From NCBI GenBank assembly GCA_025964295.1, contig JAOPZD010000654.1, positions 1 to 22,215 of the forward strand: a stretch of DNA of 22,215 nt. The letters are read 5' to 3'. This document shows, in pieces, positions 14,024 through 21,917 of this stretch; the stretch's first letter is position 1; each line of letters begins with the position of its first letter. The notes beneath the pieces were generated by a model. The model was not told where the DNA came from. It ran no database searches and saw nothing but the letters and a program-made list of their open reading frames with translations. Both the position numbers and the translations under genes were made by a program. Origin of the DNA: Conexibacter sp. Its GTDB lineage: Bacteria > Actinomycetota > Thermoleophilia > Solirubrobacterales > Solirubrobacteraceae.

Positions 14024-15766
14024 GTGCCGCTTGATCCGATCGTCTCGCTGTCCGTCGCGCTCGCCGAGGCGCCTGAGGCCTGTGCATTCTTCTTGGGGTC
14101 CGGGGTCTCGCGCGATGCCGGCGTGCCAACGGGGTGGGAGGTCCTGCGTGCGGGACTGCACCGCCTGCGGCAGGTTGAGTTGGCCGATGGCAGCCAGGTC
14201 TCCGACGAGGAGCTCGATCGTTGGCTGGCCGAGAACGGACACGAGGACATGTCGTACTCCGAGCTGCTCGCGGCGATCGCGCCGGACATGGCGGTACGCC
14301 GCGAGTACCTGGCGGGGCTCTTCGAGGGCGTGAAGCCCGGTCCGACCCACGAGGCGCTGGCCGACCTCGCGGCCGAGGGCGTCGTCAAGGTCTTCGTCAC
14401 CACCAACTTCGACCGGTTGCTTGAGCATGCGCTGCAACGTCGTGGGATCGAGCCGGTCGTGATCGCGTCTGACGCCGACCTCGACGTCGCTGTGCCGCGC
14501 GAGCACGCCGCGTGCATCGTGCTCAAGCCACACGGCGACTACCTGCGCCAGACGATCCGCAACACGCCGGAGGAGTTGGCCCAGCTCGACCCCGCGATGA
14601 GCGCCGAGCTGGCGCAGGTCTTTGACCGCTACGGGATCGTCGTGCTCGGCTACTCCGGCTCCGACGAGGGCATCAGCACGCTGCTGCGCGCGCGGCGGTC
14701 CCGCTACGGCCTGTGGTGGGTCGCCCGCGGCGAGCCGCAACAGCAGGCCGCCGAATTGGTCGCGGCCACCGGCGGTCGCGTCATCCGACGTGAAAGCGCT
14801 GCGGCGTTCCTGACGGACCTCCGCGCGCGCCTGGCGGTCTTCGCCGCGCATCCGACCGGCCAGACGCCGGCGGTGGTCCATGATGAAGTCCTTGGTCTCC
14901 TCCGACGCGGTGACATGGTCGGGCTTGATGAGCTGCTCCGGCGCGAGTCCAACGAGTACGAGCGCGCGTTCTCCGCCGTGGTGGTGGACGCGCAGCAGCG
15001 CAACGCCAACGACGCGCAGCAAGCGCGGGAGGTGTGGGCGCGGATGCTTCCGGTCCTCGAGCGTCGTCTGGCCGGGCTGGTCGTGCTGGCCCTCCACGAC
15101 GAGCAGCGCTTCGCCGACCAAATGCTGGAACTTGCTCGTGGGCTCGAACGTCAGCCGCTGCGAGCCGGCTACGAGGCATGGAACGCGCTGCCGCGGTTCG
15201 GGGCGACGTGGCTGGGCTACGTCGTCGGCGCGCTGATGATGCGGCTCGACCGCCTGGGCCCGGTCGGCCTACTGGCACGCGCCGCCTGGACTGCGCCCTC
15301 GTACGGTACCCCATTGTTGGTGTGGTTGCCGGGTGACGCCGCCGATGTCCTTGCCAACGCGCTGGCGCCTGCTGGAAGCTGGGTCTCGCCGGTCTGGGAG
15401 TTCCTGACCAGCAGCCTTGGTGGTCCCGGCTGGCTGCTTGAACGCTACCCCGAGCTCGCGGTCGATAGGGAGCCGCGGTACAGCATGGCTCAGTTCGATC
15501 TTGTGCTTTGCCTTCACCACGCGCTCATCGGGCATCGCAGCGTCGCGTTCTTCAGTCTCGGCGGAGAGGCCGCCGTGGATCTCGCGCTGAGGCTCCACGC
15601 AGACGCCGCCGTTCGCGGCCGGGTCGCCACCGCCCTGGGCGTCTCGCTCGACGACTTCGACTCGCGGGCGCCTGCCGGGCTGGAGCAGGCTCGCTCGTGG
15701 ATGGAGTCGTGGGTGAACCCGGCCGGCATCGCCGCGATCCTGCAGGAGGGGCGTACCGCCCTCTGA
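14024..15766 (+). CDS. SIR2-domain protein (probable NAD-consuming defence effector)
   Basis: This 580-residue protein starts at GTG 14024. Residues about 18-270 are a SIR2 domain with all main motifs: FFLGSGVSRDAG (GSGVS 25-29, the NAD-binding GAGxS box), VTTNFDR (N128, D130), LKPHGDY (H170, catalytic in sirtuins) and VVLGYSGSDEG (209-214). No zinc-binding Cys4 is present, as usual for defence SIR2 proteins. The remaining 310 residues are helical and probably form a sensor or oligomerisation domain. SIR2 proteins of this kind (DSR, Thoeris ThsA, SIR2-Ago partners) deplete NAD on phage infection; whether this one does is inference. Its 3' end faces the TPR-like gene, with 26 bp between stop codons. 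Confidence 0.85.
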   Translation: MPLDPIVSLSVALAEAPEACAFFLGSGVSRDAGVPTGWEVLRAGLHRLRQVELADGSQVSDEELDRWLAENGHEDMSYSELLAAIAPDMAVRREYLAGLFEGVKPGPTHEALADLAAEGVVKVFVTTNFDRLLEHALQRRGIEPVVIASDADLDVAVPREHAACIVLKPHGDYLRQTIRNTPEELAQLDPAMSAELAQVFDRYGIVVLGYSGSDEGISTLLRARRSRYGLWWVARGEPQQQAAELVAATGGRVIRRESAAAFLTDLRARLAVFAAHPTGQTPAVVHDEVLGLLRRGDMVGLDELLRRESNEYERAFSAVVVDAQQRNANDAQQAREVWARMLPVLERRLAGLVVLALHDEQRFADQMLELARGLERQPLRAGYEAWNALPRFGATWLGYVVGALMMRLDRLGPVGLLARAAWTAPSYGTPLLVWLPGDAADVLANALAPAGSWVSPVWEFLTSSLGGPGWLLERYPELAVDREPRYSMAQFDLVLCLHHALIGHRSVAFFSLGGEAAVDLALRLHADAAVRGRVATALGVSLDDFDSRAPAGLEQARSWMESWVNPAGIAAILQEGRTAL

Positions 15767-15792
15767 CAAACTCGATCGCGACCTGACGGCGG

Positions 15793-17973
15793 TCAGTCTC
15801 GCTCGGTCGCGGCAAAGGTCGCAAGCCCGCTTCCGACGCGCGGCCGTGCCTTGTTGATGCGGTCCTCCCACAACTGCTCCTCGTTGACCAAGCGCTGCCA
15901 GTCCTCGATCTCGTTCTGCGCGTCCTGCCAGTGCTCCAGCCGTGCGAGGACGCCGACGAGCGAGTTATAGGCGTCGGACCGCAGCAGCGGCGGCGCCGAC
16001 GGGTCGCGGGCGACGTCCGCGAACTCCTGTCGCGCGCGCTCCAGGCAGCCGACCTGTGCGAACGCACGTGCGGCGAGCAGGCGCCCAATGGGCCCGGGCG
16101 AGTGCCGCAGCAGCGCCTCCGCCGCGTCGGCGAGGGCGACGATCGTCTTGCGGTAGCCCATGATCCGCAGGTGCAGCTCGGCGACCCAGGCCTCGTCCGG
16201 CCGGCCCTCGAGGAGGACGCCGGCTGCGATCGGGCGATCCGCGCGGAGGCAGGTCTCGACGTGCAGTCCGACCGCCACGCTCTCGTAGCCGTCGCGGATG
16301 AGCACGTCGGCGACCTGCGGGTCCCACGCGGCCTGAGGGCGTACCGCGCCGCCCTGCAGGCGGGCGAGCGCGGCAAGTGTGCTCTCGTCGGCGCCGGCGA
16401 GGGCCATCGTCGTCAGCTCGTCGAGCGCCTCGGCGCGGTCTGTAGCGTCGGGGTCGGAGGCGACGAGCGCGGCCCGGACACGTCGGCAGGCCGGCTCGTC
16501 GCCGCCAGCGAGCGCAAAGGCGTGCGCCAAGACTCGGTCGTCGGCGCGAAGGGCGGCATCCGCCAGGACGGCCGGGCCATCCGGCGAGGCCAGCTCCTCG
16601 TCCGTCGCTTCGCTCAGCCGCGCGGACATCGCCGGGAAGTTGTGCAAGAACCCGTCGACCTCGGCGGCGAGCATGAGCAGTCGCACGGTTTCGTCGAAGC
16701 GCCGCATCGGCAGCAGCTCGTCGCGTAGCGCGAGCGCGGCGGCCTGCGCCGCGCGGAGCTTCTCCGCCGAGCTTGGACGGCGCTTGCGCAGCGCGCGGCG
16801 CGCCCACTGGACGGCGAGGTTGATCTCGGCCATCCGCACGCCGACCTCCTCGTTGGACAGCGCGCGGGCCTTGTCCAGGTGCGCTTCGGCCTCGTCGAGG
16901 CGGTCAAGGACGAGGAGCTCGCGCGCCCGGTGGCACTCGAGCAGGCAGGCGAGCGGGACGTTGTCGGTGCGGAGCCCCTCCAAGGCCTTCAACTTGTCCT
17001 TGGCCTCTAGGCTCTCGTCGATGTCCTCGAGCGCGGCGCGGACGCACGAGGGGTCGGCGGCCAACGAGGCCGCGAGCATGTCCTTGCGGCGGTCTGGGCG
17101 ACCGGCCATGCCGGCGTCGATGGCGGCGCGGGCGTAGTGGTCGGCCCGGTCGGCGCCCTCCGAGCGCTCTGCCAGCCGCTCCCATGCCGCGGAGGACTGG
17201 TCCCACGCACCGACCGCCTCGGCGTGGCGCACCACGGCGAAGAGCAGGTCGGTGGACCCGTTTCGCAGTTCCGCCGGCCAGGCGTCGATCAACGCGGGGA
17301 CGCGGTGCGAGTCGGGCGGCTCGCCGAGCTGTGTGAGCAGCCACACGCACCCCTCCTCGTCCCGCTTGGACAGCACCTTCATCGTCTTGCGGGTCCAGGC
17401 CGTGAGCTCGTCGAGATCGAGGATGCGCGCCGGCTGCAGCCCCGCGCGTAACGACGCGAGGTCGGCCCTCACCTCCGCGATCTGAGCCGCCGCCGACTGC
17501 GCCGTCTCCTCGACCGTCTCGATCACGCGGTCGGCGCCGGCGCGGGCCGCGACGCCCGTTGCCGCTTGGGCGTTCTTCTGCGCGGGCGCGAGCCCATCCA
17601 GGAGCGCACTGTCGATCAGCCGGAGGATCTCGGTGCGGTCGCCGCCGTCGGGCACCTTGAGGTGACGCTCGAGGTGCGCTCGGACGGCCTTCAGCTCTGC
17701 GATGTCGCCGCGCTCGGCGTAGGCGGTCATCGCGGCCCGGTAGTCCGGGTCGATCAGAAACCCGCACAACTGGTCGTAGATGTCCTCCATCGACGGCGTG
17801 TTGCCGGGCTCGGGTCGGTCGGCGAGGAGACGGGCGCGGACGGTGCGCAGCAGGTTGCGCTTCACGTCGCTGCGGAAGAACTTGTTGATGGCCGCGGCAA
17901 CGAGGGGCGCAGGCGCGACCCCGGCCGTGTTCGCGACCGCCAGCGCCGTGGCGATCTCGGGGATCCCGGACAT
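15793..17973 (-). CDS. Large helical-repeat (TPR-like) protein with a distinct N-terminal domain
   Basis: Translation from ATG 17973 gives 726 residues; a GTG two codons upstream is an alternative. Residues 1-130 form a separate domain. It has a hydrophobic Ala-rich start (ALAVANTAGVAPAPLVAAAI), then FFRSDVKRNLLRTVRARL and DIYDQLCGFLIDPDYRAA. A short coiled-coil-like segment follows (VIETVEETAQSAAAQIAE). From about 190 to the end are tandem helix pairs with TPR-like A/L/A spacing (AWERLAERSEGADRADHYAR; LDRLDEAEAHLDKARALSNE; LEHWQDAQNEIEDWQRLVNE). No enzymatic motif is seen. It lies downstream of the ABC-3C operon in the same direction and converges with the SIR2 gene, so it could be a sensor or scaffold for either. 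TACTCT eight bases before the ATG suggests its own leaderless promoter. Confidence 0.65.
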   Translation of the reverse strand: MSGIPEIATALAVANTAGVAPAPLVAAAINKFFRSDVKRNLLRTVRARLLADRPEPGNTPSMEDIYDQLCGFLIDPDYRAAMTAYAERGDIAELKAVRAHLERHLKVPDGGDRTEILRLIDSALLDGLAPAQKNAQAATGVAARAGADRVIETVEETAQSAAAQIAEVRADLASLRAGLQPARILDLDELTAWTRKTMKVLSKRDEEGCVWLLTQLGEPPDSHRVPALIDAWPAELRNGSTDLLFAVVRHAEAVGAWDQSSAAWERLAERSEGADRADHYARAAIDAGMAGRPDRRKDMLAASLAADPSCVRAALEDIDESLEAKDKLKALEGLRTDNVPLACLLECHRARELLVLDRLDEAEAHLDKARALSNEEVGVRMAEINLAVQWARRALRKRRPSSAEKLRAAQAAALALRDELLPMRRFDETVRLLMLAAEVDGFLHNFPAMSARLSEATDEELASPDGPAVLADAALRADDRVLAHAFALAGGDEPACRRVRAALVASDPDATDRAEALDELTTMALAGADESTLAALARLQGGAVRPQAAWDPQVADVLIRDGYESVAVGLHVETCLRADRPIAAGVLLEGRPDEAWVAELHLRIMGYRKTIVALADAAEALLRHSPGPIGRLLAARAFAQVGCLERARQEFADVARDPSAPPLLRSDAYNSLVGVLARLEHWQDAQNEIEDWQRLVNEEQLWEDRINKARPRVGSGLATFAATERD

Positions 17974-17987
17974 CGCCACGGAGAGTA
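17974..17987 (-). promoter_or_regulatory. Possible leaderless promoter for the TPR-like gene
   Basis: On the minus strand TACTCT (17987-17982) is followed by eight bases and ATG 17973. No ribosome binding site is seen, which supports the ATG as start and independent transcription from the ABC-3C operon. Confidence 0.35.
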
Positions 17988-18018
17988 CGTGGTCTGAGGA
18001 CGGACGACGTGAGTGCGC

Positions 18019-18195
18019 TCAGCCGGGCGTCATGAGGCCGTTCTTGTAGGCGAAGACCCGACCTGGACGTCTTGAGGTTGCTCTCCTGCTCGACGAACAG
18101 GGCCTCGTCCAGCTCGAGCATGCGGTCGAGGTCTCGACGGCGAGGGTGGCAACGCGAACTAGCTCAGCTTGCGAGCGTCGAGCGGGGCGAAGCCA
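18019..18195 (-). pseudogene. Possible gene remnant between the ATPase and TPR-like genes
   Basis: The 222-bp gap shows protein-like sense on the minus strand in two frames: DLDRMLELDEALFVEQESNL near 18080-18125, then RVFAYKNGLMTPG ending at TGA 18019-18021. The two could be a frameshifted C-terminal tail of a lost gene. I do not recognise the family, and chance is not excluded. Confidence 0.25.
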
Positions 18196-20034
18196 TCAGC
18201 TGACCGGGATGAAGCCGTAGCGCCCGTGGGCGGCCTTGGTGAAGTGCGTCAGGGTCGCCCTCGTCGCGAGATCGTCAGGGGGTACTTCGTTTTCGAGAAC
18301 GATGACCTGCACGTCGGAGAAGTCTGCGGCGATCGCTCGGTAGAACGCGTCTTTGACCGCGGGCGAGAAGCCCTGCTGCGACGCGTCCGGTTCGGTGTAC
18401 ACGGCGAGCGGGGAGTCGATCACGGCGAGACCGGGGTGGGGGCGGTGGTCGTCAGCGGACAGCCGTAGGAGTGCCAGGGTAAACGCCGCGTGGGTCAGGG
18501 CGCGCACGCCCTGCCCGCGGGCGGTGCGTGCCTGGCCGGACACGACGATGTCTTGCGCGTCATCGCTGAAGGTCACGCGATCGAGTTCCGGGAAATGCCA
18601 GGCTCGCAGTAGTTCCTCGACCTGCTGAGCGAACCTCTCCGCCTCGGCGCTCGTGACCCCGGCCGTAGCGAAAGCCTCCTCCGGCTTGGGGCGGCGTACC
18701 GGTCCGCGAGCGGTCTTGAGCAGCTGCTGCAGCTGCTGCTCTCGTCGGGACAGGTCGAGGGCGCGAGCGTGGGCGTGCCGGTCACGTTCGGCCTCGCGCA
18801 GGGTGCGTGTCAGCGCGGCAAGACGTGGACGGAGCTGCTCGTCGATCTCGCGGTCGATCCTGCTAAGCGCGTCTGCCCGCGTCTCGCGCTTCGCCGAGAG
18901 TTCGCCGATGTCGCTGCGGTTCGCTTCGAGGGTTGCGAGCAAGTCACGGAGCAACATGTGGATCTTGGTCGCTTCGGCGCGGCTCGCGACCACGACGTCC
19001 CCGGGCTCGGCATGGTTGCCGGCGTGCGTGCGGTCGTGGTGCTCGGCCAGCGCGCCGCACACCGGGCAACGGCCCGCCTCGAGCTCTTCCAGGCGCCCGC
19101 CCGCCTCGGCCGTCGCTTCGAGGCGCCGCAGGTCGGATCGGTACTGCTGTTCGAGCAGCTCAAAGCGCGTCTGCAGTTCTTGTAGCACTTGGAGGCGCGA
19201 CTCCGTCTCGCGCAGCGCCTGCCACGCCGGTCGGCGACGTTCCTCCATCGACGCCGACGTCTGCTGTTGGGTGGTGAGCGCATCGCTCACGGAGGTCACG
19301 CGGGCGGCGAGGTCGATCAGGCGACGTTCGCCGGCATCCAAATCTTGGATGACCGCGATCGTGCCGCGCTCTGCGCGCAGGTCGACGAGCAGCTGGTCGA
19401 GCAGGTCGGCCTGCCCGTCCTGGCGCTGGCGCTGGTGCCTCGGCACAACGGGCCCGGCGATCGATGAGTCGTCCTCGCCGGTGATCATGAAGCGGAACAC
19501 CCGCTCTTCGACCGTCTTGGTGTTGTTGCGCCGGCTGTGGACGGGTGAGCGCTCGGCGCTGATGTCGTCCTCGTCGATCAACGTGAGCGCGGCGATGTCG
19601 CGGAAGCTCAACCCGCGGGTCGCGCCGGCCTTGTCGATCCGGACCCTGCGTCCGGTCAGGCCGGAGAGGTCGAGCAGGTAGCCGGAGGCGGTGGTGGTGT
19701 CGCCGTCCTTGTGCTTGGCCTTGAGCGGTCCGGTTTCCTCGCCCGAGCCGGAGAGCTCGATGTCGCCGCCGGTGAGGCTGCGGCTCGAGGTCAGTTGCGC
19801 GCCATCCGAGCGACGCTCGATCGTGAGCTGCACTGCGGTGTAGCCGATCGCCGCCTGGACCTGCTTCGGCGGCTTTCCCGCGCCGAGCGTCCAGTCGACG
19901 CACTGCAAAATGTACGTCTTGCCCGTGTCGGACGGACCGGAGATGACGTTGAGCCCGTCGGCGAACCTAACAACCGCGTCCTTCTTGCCAGGTCCGGTCA
20001 CCCGGAGCTCGCGCAACGCGAACCCGGTGTTCAT
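18196..20034 (-). CDS. Rad50/SMC-like ABC ATPase of an ABC three-component system
   Basis: The ATG at 20034 overlaps the stop of the middle-component gene (ATGA), so I prefer it over GTG 20040; the product is 612 residues. The N-terminal head has FADGLNVISGPSDTGKTYIL with Walker A G33-T40 (K39). Walker B lies near the C-terminus (HPGLAVIDSPL, D540), the split arrangement of SMC/Rad50 ATPases. Between them is a long coiled coil interrupted by CPVC (C323, C326), a zinc-hook-like motif. RGQGVRALTHAAFTLALLRL before Walker B sits where the ABC signature is expected but is degenerate. In ABC-3C systems such an ATPase works with a small middle component and an effector-CTD protein; both lie directly upstream. 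It probably acts as the nucleic-acid- or infection-sensing motor in the cytoplasm. Confidence 0.82.
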   Translation of the reverse strand: MNTGFALRELRVTGPGKKDAVVRFADGLNVISGPSDTGKTYILQCVDWTLGAGKPPKQVQAAIGYTAVQLTIERRSDGAQLTSSRSLTGGDIELSGSGEETGPLKAKHKDGDTTTASGYLLDLSGLTGRRVRIDKAGATRGLSFRDIAALTLIDEDDISAERSPVHSRRNNTKTVEERVFRFMITGEDDSSIAGPVVPRHQRQRQDGQADLLDQLLVDLRAERGTIAVIQDLDAGERRLIDLAARVTSVSDALTTQQQTSASMEERRRPAWQALRETESRLQVLQELQTRFELLEQQYRSDLRRLEATAEAGGRLEELEAGRCPVCGALAEHHDRTHAGNHAEPGDVVVASRAEATKIHMLLRDLLATLEANRSDIGELSAKRETRADALSRIDREIDEQLRPRLAALTRTLREAERDRHAHARALDLSRREQQLQQLLKTARGPVRRPKPEEAFATAGVTSAEAERFAQQVEELLRAWHFPELDRVTFSDDAQDIVVSGQARTARGQGVRALTHAAFTLALLRLSADDHRPHPGLAVIDSPLAVYTEPDASQQGFSPAVKDAFYRAIAADFSDVQVIVLENEVPPDDLATRATLTHFTKAAHGRYGFIPVS

Positions 20035-20543
20035 GCCCACCCCTCGGAGCTGAGGACCGATTGCATCGTGAACTCCGCGCCCCAGCGGCCGAGGCCTTCG
20101 TCAACGATGGCGACAAGGCCCGCGTCGTCGATGGCTCCGTAGGTCCGCGCAATCCAGTTGGCGCGGTCCCGGAGGTCGTGCACGTACTCGACGGTCAACG
20201 TGTCCAGGAAGCCGGAGGCGAGATCGGACGCCGCGTAGTGCACGCCGTCGGCGTCGTAGTACCGATCGACCAGCCCGCGGCTGGCGTAAAGCAGGAGCGC
20301 ATCTTGGAGGACGCCGCGCCGGGCAAGCAGCTCACCGCCGCGATGCGGGGTGCGCGGGTGCAGCCCGGCGGGGCCGCCGTCGATGTCGTCGGAGTGGACG
20401 AGAAAGTAGTCGTAGATGGTCAGGCGCTGGAGGGAATGGCGTTCCGGGTGGCCGGCCGTGAGCACGCAGAGCGCGCGCAGGCCCACCTCCACGGCGCTGT
20501 TGAACGTGGGGCTCGGCGAGTGATGCGGCGACGTGTCGGTCAA
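20031..20543 (-). CDS. ABC-3C middle component (MC-type small protein)
   Basis: This 170-residue protein begins at TTG 20543, overlapping the TGA of the upstream gene by the TTGA junction, and its TGA overlaps the ATPase start by ATGA. Both overlaps imply translational coupling. It is mostly helical with the layout I associate with ABC-3C middle components: FNSAVEVGLRALCVLTAG, LQRLTIYDYFLVHSDDI, RGVLQDALLLYASRGLVDRY, then VEYVHDLRDRANWIARTYG. The helical bundle with a winged-helix-like second half is thought to bridge ATPase and effector. The family call is from memory of sequence style plus the fixed gene order. It has no catalytic motif. Confidence 0.75.
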   Translation of the reverse strand: MTDTSPHHSPSPTFNSAVEVGLRALCVLTAGHPERHSLQRLTIYDYFLVHSDDIDGGPAGLHPRTPHRGGELLARRGVLQDALLLYASRGLVDRYYDADGVHYAASDLASGFLDTLTVEYVHDLRDRANWIARTYGAIDDAGLVAIVDEGLGRWGAEFTMQSVLSSEGWA

Positions 20544-21613
20544 GGCAGCCAGTGGAACTTGCGGTCGTTGACGAGCTGGTGGCAGATGCCACCGCGGTCG
20601 AGCGGGTCGGTCCGGGTGTTGAGCGGATGGGAGTCGAGCGGCAGCTGCTTCGCGGCGGCCACGACTGCGAGCACGCGCTGGTATCCGTCATCGTGCCTGA
20701 GGCGGACGACGTCGATCACGCCGGACCGGACCTGGTCCTGCAGCCGTTCGAACTCGCCAGGCGGGAGGGAGTCGCGCGAGAACGAACGCAGGGCGTCCGC
20801 GCTGAAGAACTCGCGGCGGGCGTCGGAGAAGTGGTCGTTGAGCCCCGCGAGATCCGCGTCGGCGCCCAGCGCCTCGACGGACTCGATCCTCTGGGCCTTG
20901 TGCTGGCCGTAGGCGTCGAGAAGGGCGCGGACGTACACGGCCTCCTCGGAGGTCACCTCTGCCGGCGGCGGATCAACTGCGGGGCGCTCCGGCAGGTCGC
21001 CGCCGAACCGCGCGGTGAAGTACGGCGTCTGCCGGTGGCCGTCGATGATCTCGAGGGGCGTCACGTAGTCGAAGACCGAGAAGTCGAAGGCGTTGACGTA
21101 CTCGAGGAGGTCGCCGTCCAGCTCGACCGGCCCGGTCGTCGTGATCCTCAGCCGGCACTTGGCGTCCCACGCGCCGATCAGGTCCTGGCGCAGCTCCTCG
21201 GGGGCCTTGAGCTTCTTGGCCAGCGTGTTGCCGACGCCCTGCGGCGCGACGAAGAAGTACGCGTCCGGCGGCTCGTACTCGCCCTTCCACGAGTAGTACA
21301 TGAGCTTGCCGAGCTCGATCCAGGCATCGCTGGGCATCAGCGCCTTGGCGTAGTGCTTGCACTGGTAGTTGTCCCAGCCGCCGTCGGCCTTGGTCGCGAC
21401 GACGTCCCGGCCCATGTCGCCTGCGCCCCCGACGCGTTCAGCGCGTGCATACCGGTCCCTGAGGCTGTGCACCCACTCCTCGACGAATTCCTCCCACTCG
21501 CGGTCATGGTAGGTCCGGATCCGTACGGCCGGCGCGATTGAAGGCCCCGAGATAACGGTCGACGCGGCGACGGGCGGACGGCGCGGTGGATCAGGGAAGA
21601 GCTGGTCGGGCAT
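20540..21613 (-). CDS. ABC-3C effector: Mrr-like restriction-endonuclease domain plus C-terminal adaptor
   Basis: The frame is open from 21769, but its first codons are read from the GCGGTCCAA attachment repeats, so the real start is ATG 21613 (357 residues) or ATG 21646. Residues 34-100 are an Mrr-type PD-(D/E)xK nuclease: HDREWEEFVEEWV (E41/E42), GGAGDMGRDVV (D66, D70) and DNYQCKHY (Q84-x-K86, the Q-x-K variant of ExK). The remainder (about 100-357) is an alpha/beta region containing AYFFVAPQGVG and LEYVNAFDFSVFDYVTP, probably the CTD that docks onto the ATPase/middle-component pair. It is first in a three-gene operon with 4-base overlaps. The expected role is DNA cleavage when the ATPase senses invasion; that is inferred from ABC-3C theory. 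Confidence 0.78.
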   Translation of the reverse strand: MPDQLFPDPPRRPPVAASTVISGPSIAPAVRIRTYHDREWEEFVEEWVHSLRDRYARAERVGGAGDMGRDVVATKADGGWDNYQCKHYAKALMPSDAWIELGKLMYYSWKGEYEPPDAYFFVAPQGVGNTLAKKLKAPEELRQDLIGAWDAKCRLRITTTGPVELDGDLLEYVNAFDFSVFDYVTPLEIIDGHRQTPYFTARFGGDLPERPAVDPPPAEVTSEEAVYVRALLDAYGQHKAQRIESVEALGADADLAGLNDHFSDARREFFSADALRSFSRDSLPPGEFERLQDQVRSGVIDVVRLRHDDGYQRVLAVVAAAKQLPLDSHPLNTRTDPLDRGGICHQLVNDRKFHWLP

Positions 21614-21737
21614 CGGTGGAGACAGGCTGAGCGGTGATCTTCTCATCTCGGGCGCAATGGGCAACCATCGTGCCCGCTCCGAGCGTTGGCTCCAGGTCGT
21701 CCGACCGACCTTGGCGCTAGTCGTTGAGCCCTTGCTT

Positions 21738-21758
21738 GCGGTCCAACTTGCGGTCCAA
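21738..21758 (+). repeat. Right pair of GCGGTCCAA direct repeats (putative integrase arm sites)
   Basis: GCGGTCCAA occurs at 21738-21746 and 21750-21758, the same 12-bp spacing and orientation as the pair at 6389-6409. The shared bases include the preceding CTTGC at the first copy of each pair. Confidence 0.7.
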
Positions 21759-21807
21759 ATTGAGCGCAACTCAGCGGAAGTCGCAGACCACGAACCCTTA
21801 CAAACAA

Positions 21808-21834
21808 AGGGGATACGCCTCAGCGATATCCCCT
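21808..21834. promoter_or_regulatory. Inverted repeat beside the right attachment core
   Basis: AGGGGATA (21808-21815) pairs with TATCCCCT (21827-21834), and the loop contains CGC-CTCA-GCG, which extends the stem past a one-base bulge. On the minus strand it is followed by TTTGTTTG, so it could stop transcription entering the island from the right. It ends six bases before the 29-bp core and shares GCGATATC with the palindrome near the left end, so an excision/integration role is also possible. Confidence 0.45.
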
Positions 21835-21840
21835 ATATCT

Positions 21841-21869
21841 GGCTGGGGGCCGGGCGGTCGCAGGTTCAA
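21841..21869 (+). repeat. attR core: 29-bp copy of the tRNA-Pro 3' half
   Basis: It is identical to 6281-6309 and followed by GTCC (ATCC in the tRNA), then a C-rich stretch that no longer pairs well as an acceptor stem. No tRNA 5' half precedes it, so this is the displaced end of the tRNA gene, not a gene. Confidence 0.9.
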
Positions 21870-21917
21870 GTCCACGCCCCGTCGCTCTGCTGGACCCAGA
21901 CGCGTCGGCCACCTCAG

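Larger units (their letters stand above)
6281..21869. mobile_element. Genomic (defence) island integrated in tRNA-Pro, integrase inactivated
   Basis: The 15.6-kb segment is bounded by the 29-bp tRNA-Pro repeats (6281 and 21841) and by matching paired GCGGTCCAA sites just inside each end. It contains a tyrosine integrase and excisionase, both broken, an ArdC-like antirestriction fragment, and several large proteins with defence-type domains (PD-(D/E)xK-like, HEPN, SIR2, TPR-like, ABC-3C). The flanking genes (LuxR and RTX remnants on the left, a dihydrofolate reductase family remnant on the right) look chromosomal. The dead integrase lies about 3.9 kb from the left end rather than beside an att site, so the island has been rearranged or built up since insertion. 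Confidence 0.85.

Noticed and set aside
15931..17137. Plus-strand frames of 250-265 codons under the TPR-like gene
   Set aside because: Low-complexity Arg/Ser composition, no motifs; they mirror the 726-codon minus-strand gene.
16904..18121. Minus-strand 405-codon frame overlapping the TPR-like gene
   Set aside because: Mostly Arg/Pro-rich shadow sequence; only its first 30 or so residues in the gap have any protein-like look, and these are noted as a possible remnant.
21614..21769. N-terminal extension of the effector gene to 21769
   Set aside because: It translates the GCGGTCCAA attachment repeats (W-T-A-S duplicated) and is not protein-like; internal ATGs at 21646 or 21613 are better.
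21841..21900. Second tRNA-Pro gene
   Set aside because: Only the 3' half is present; the D-arm and 5' acceptor strand are missing, so it is an attachment-site remnant.
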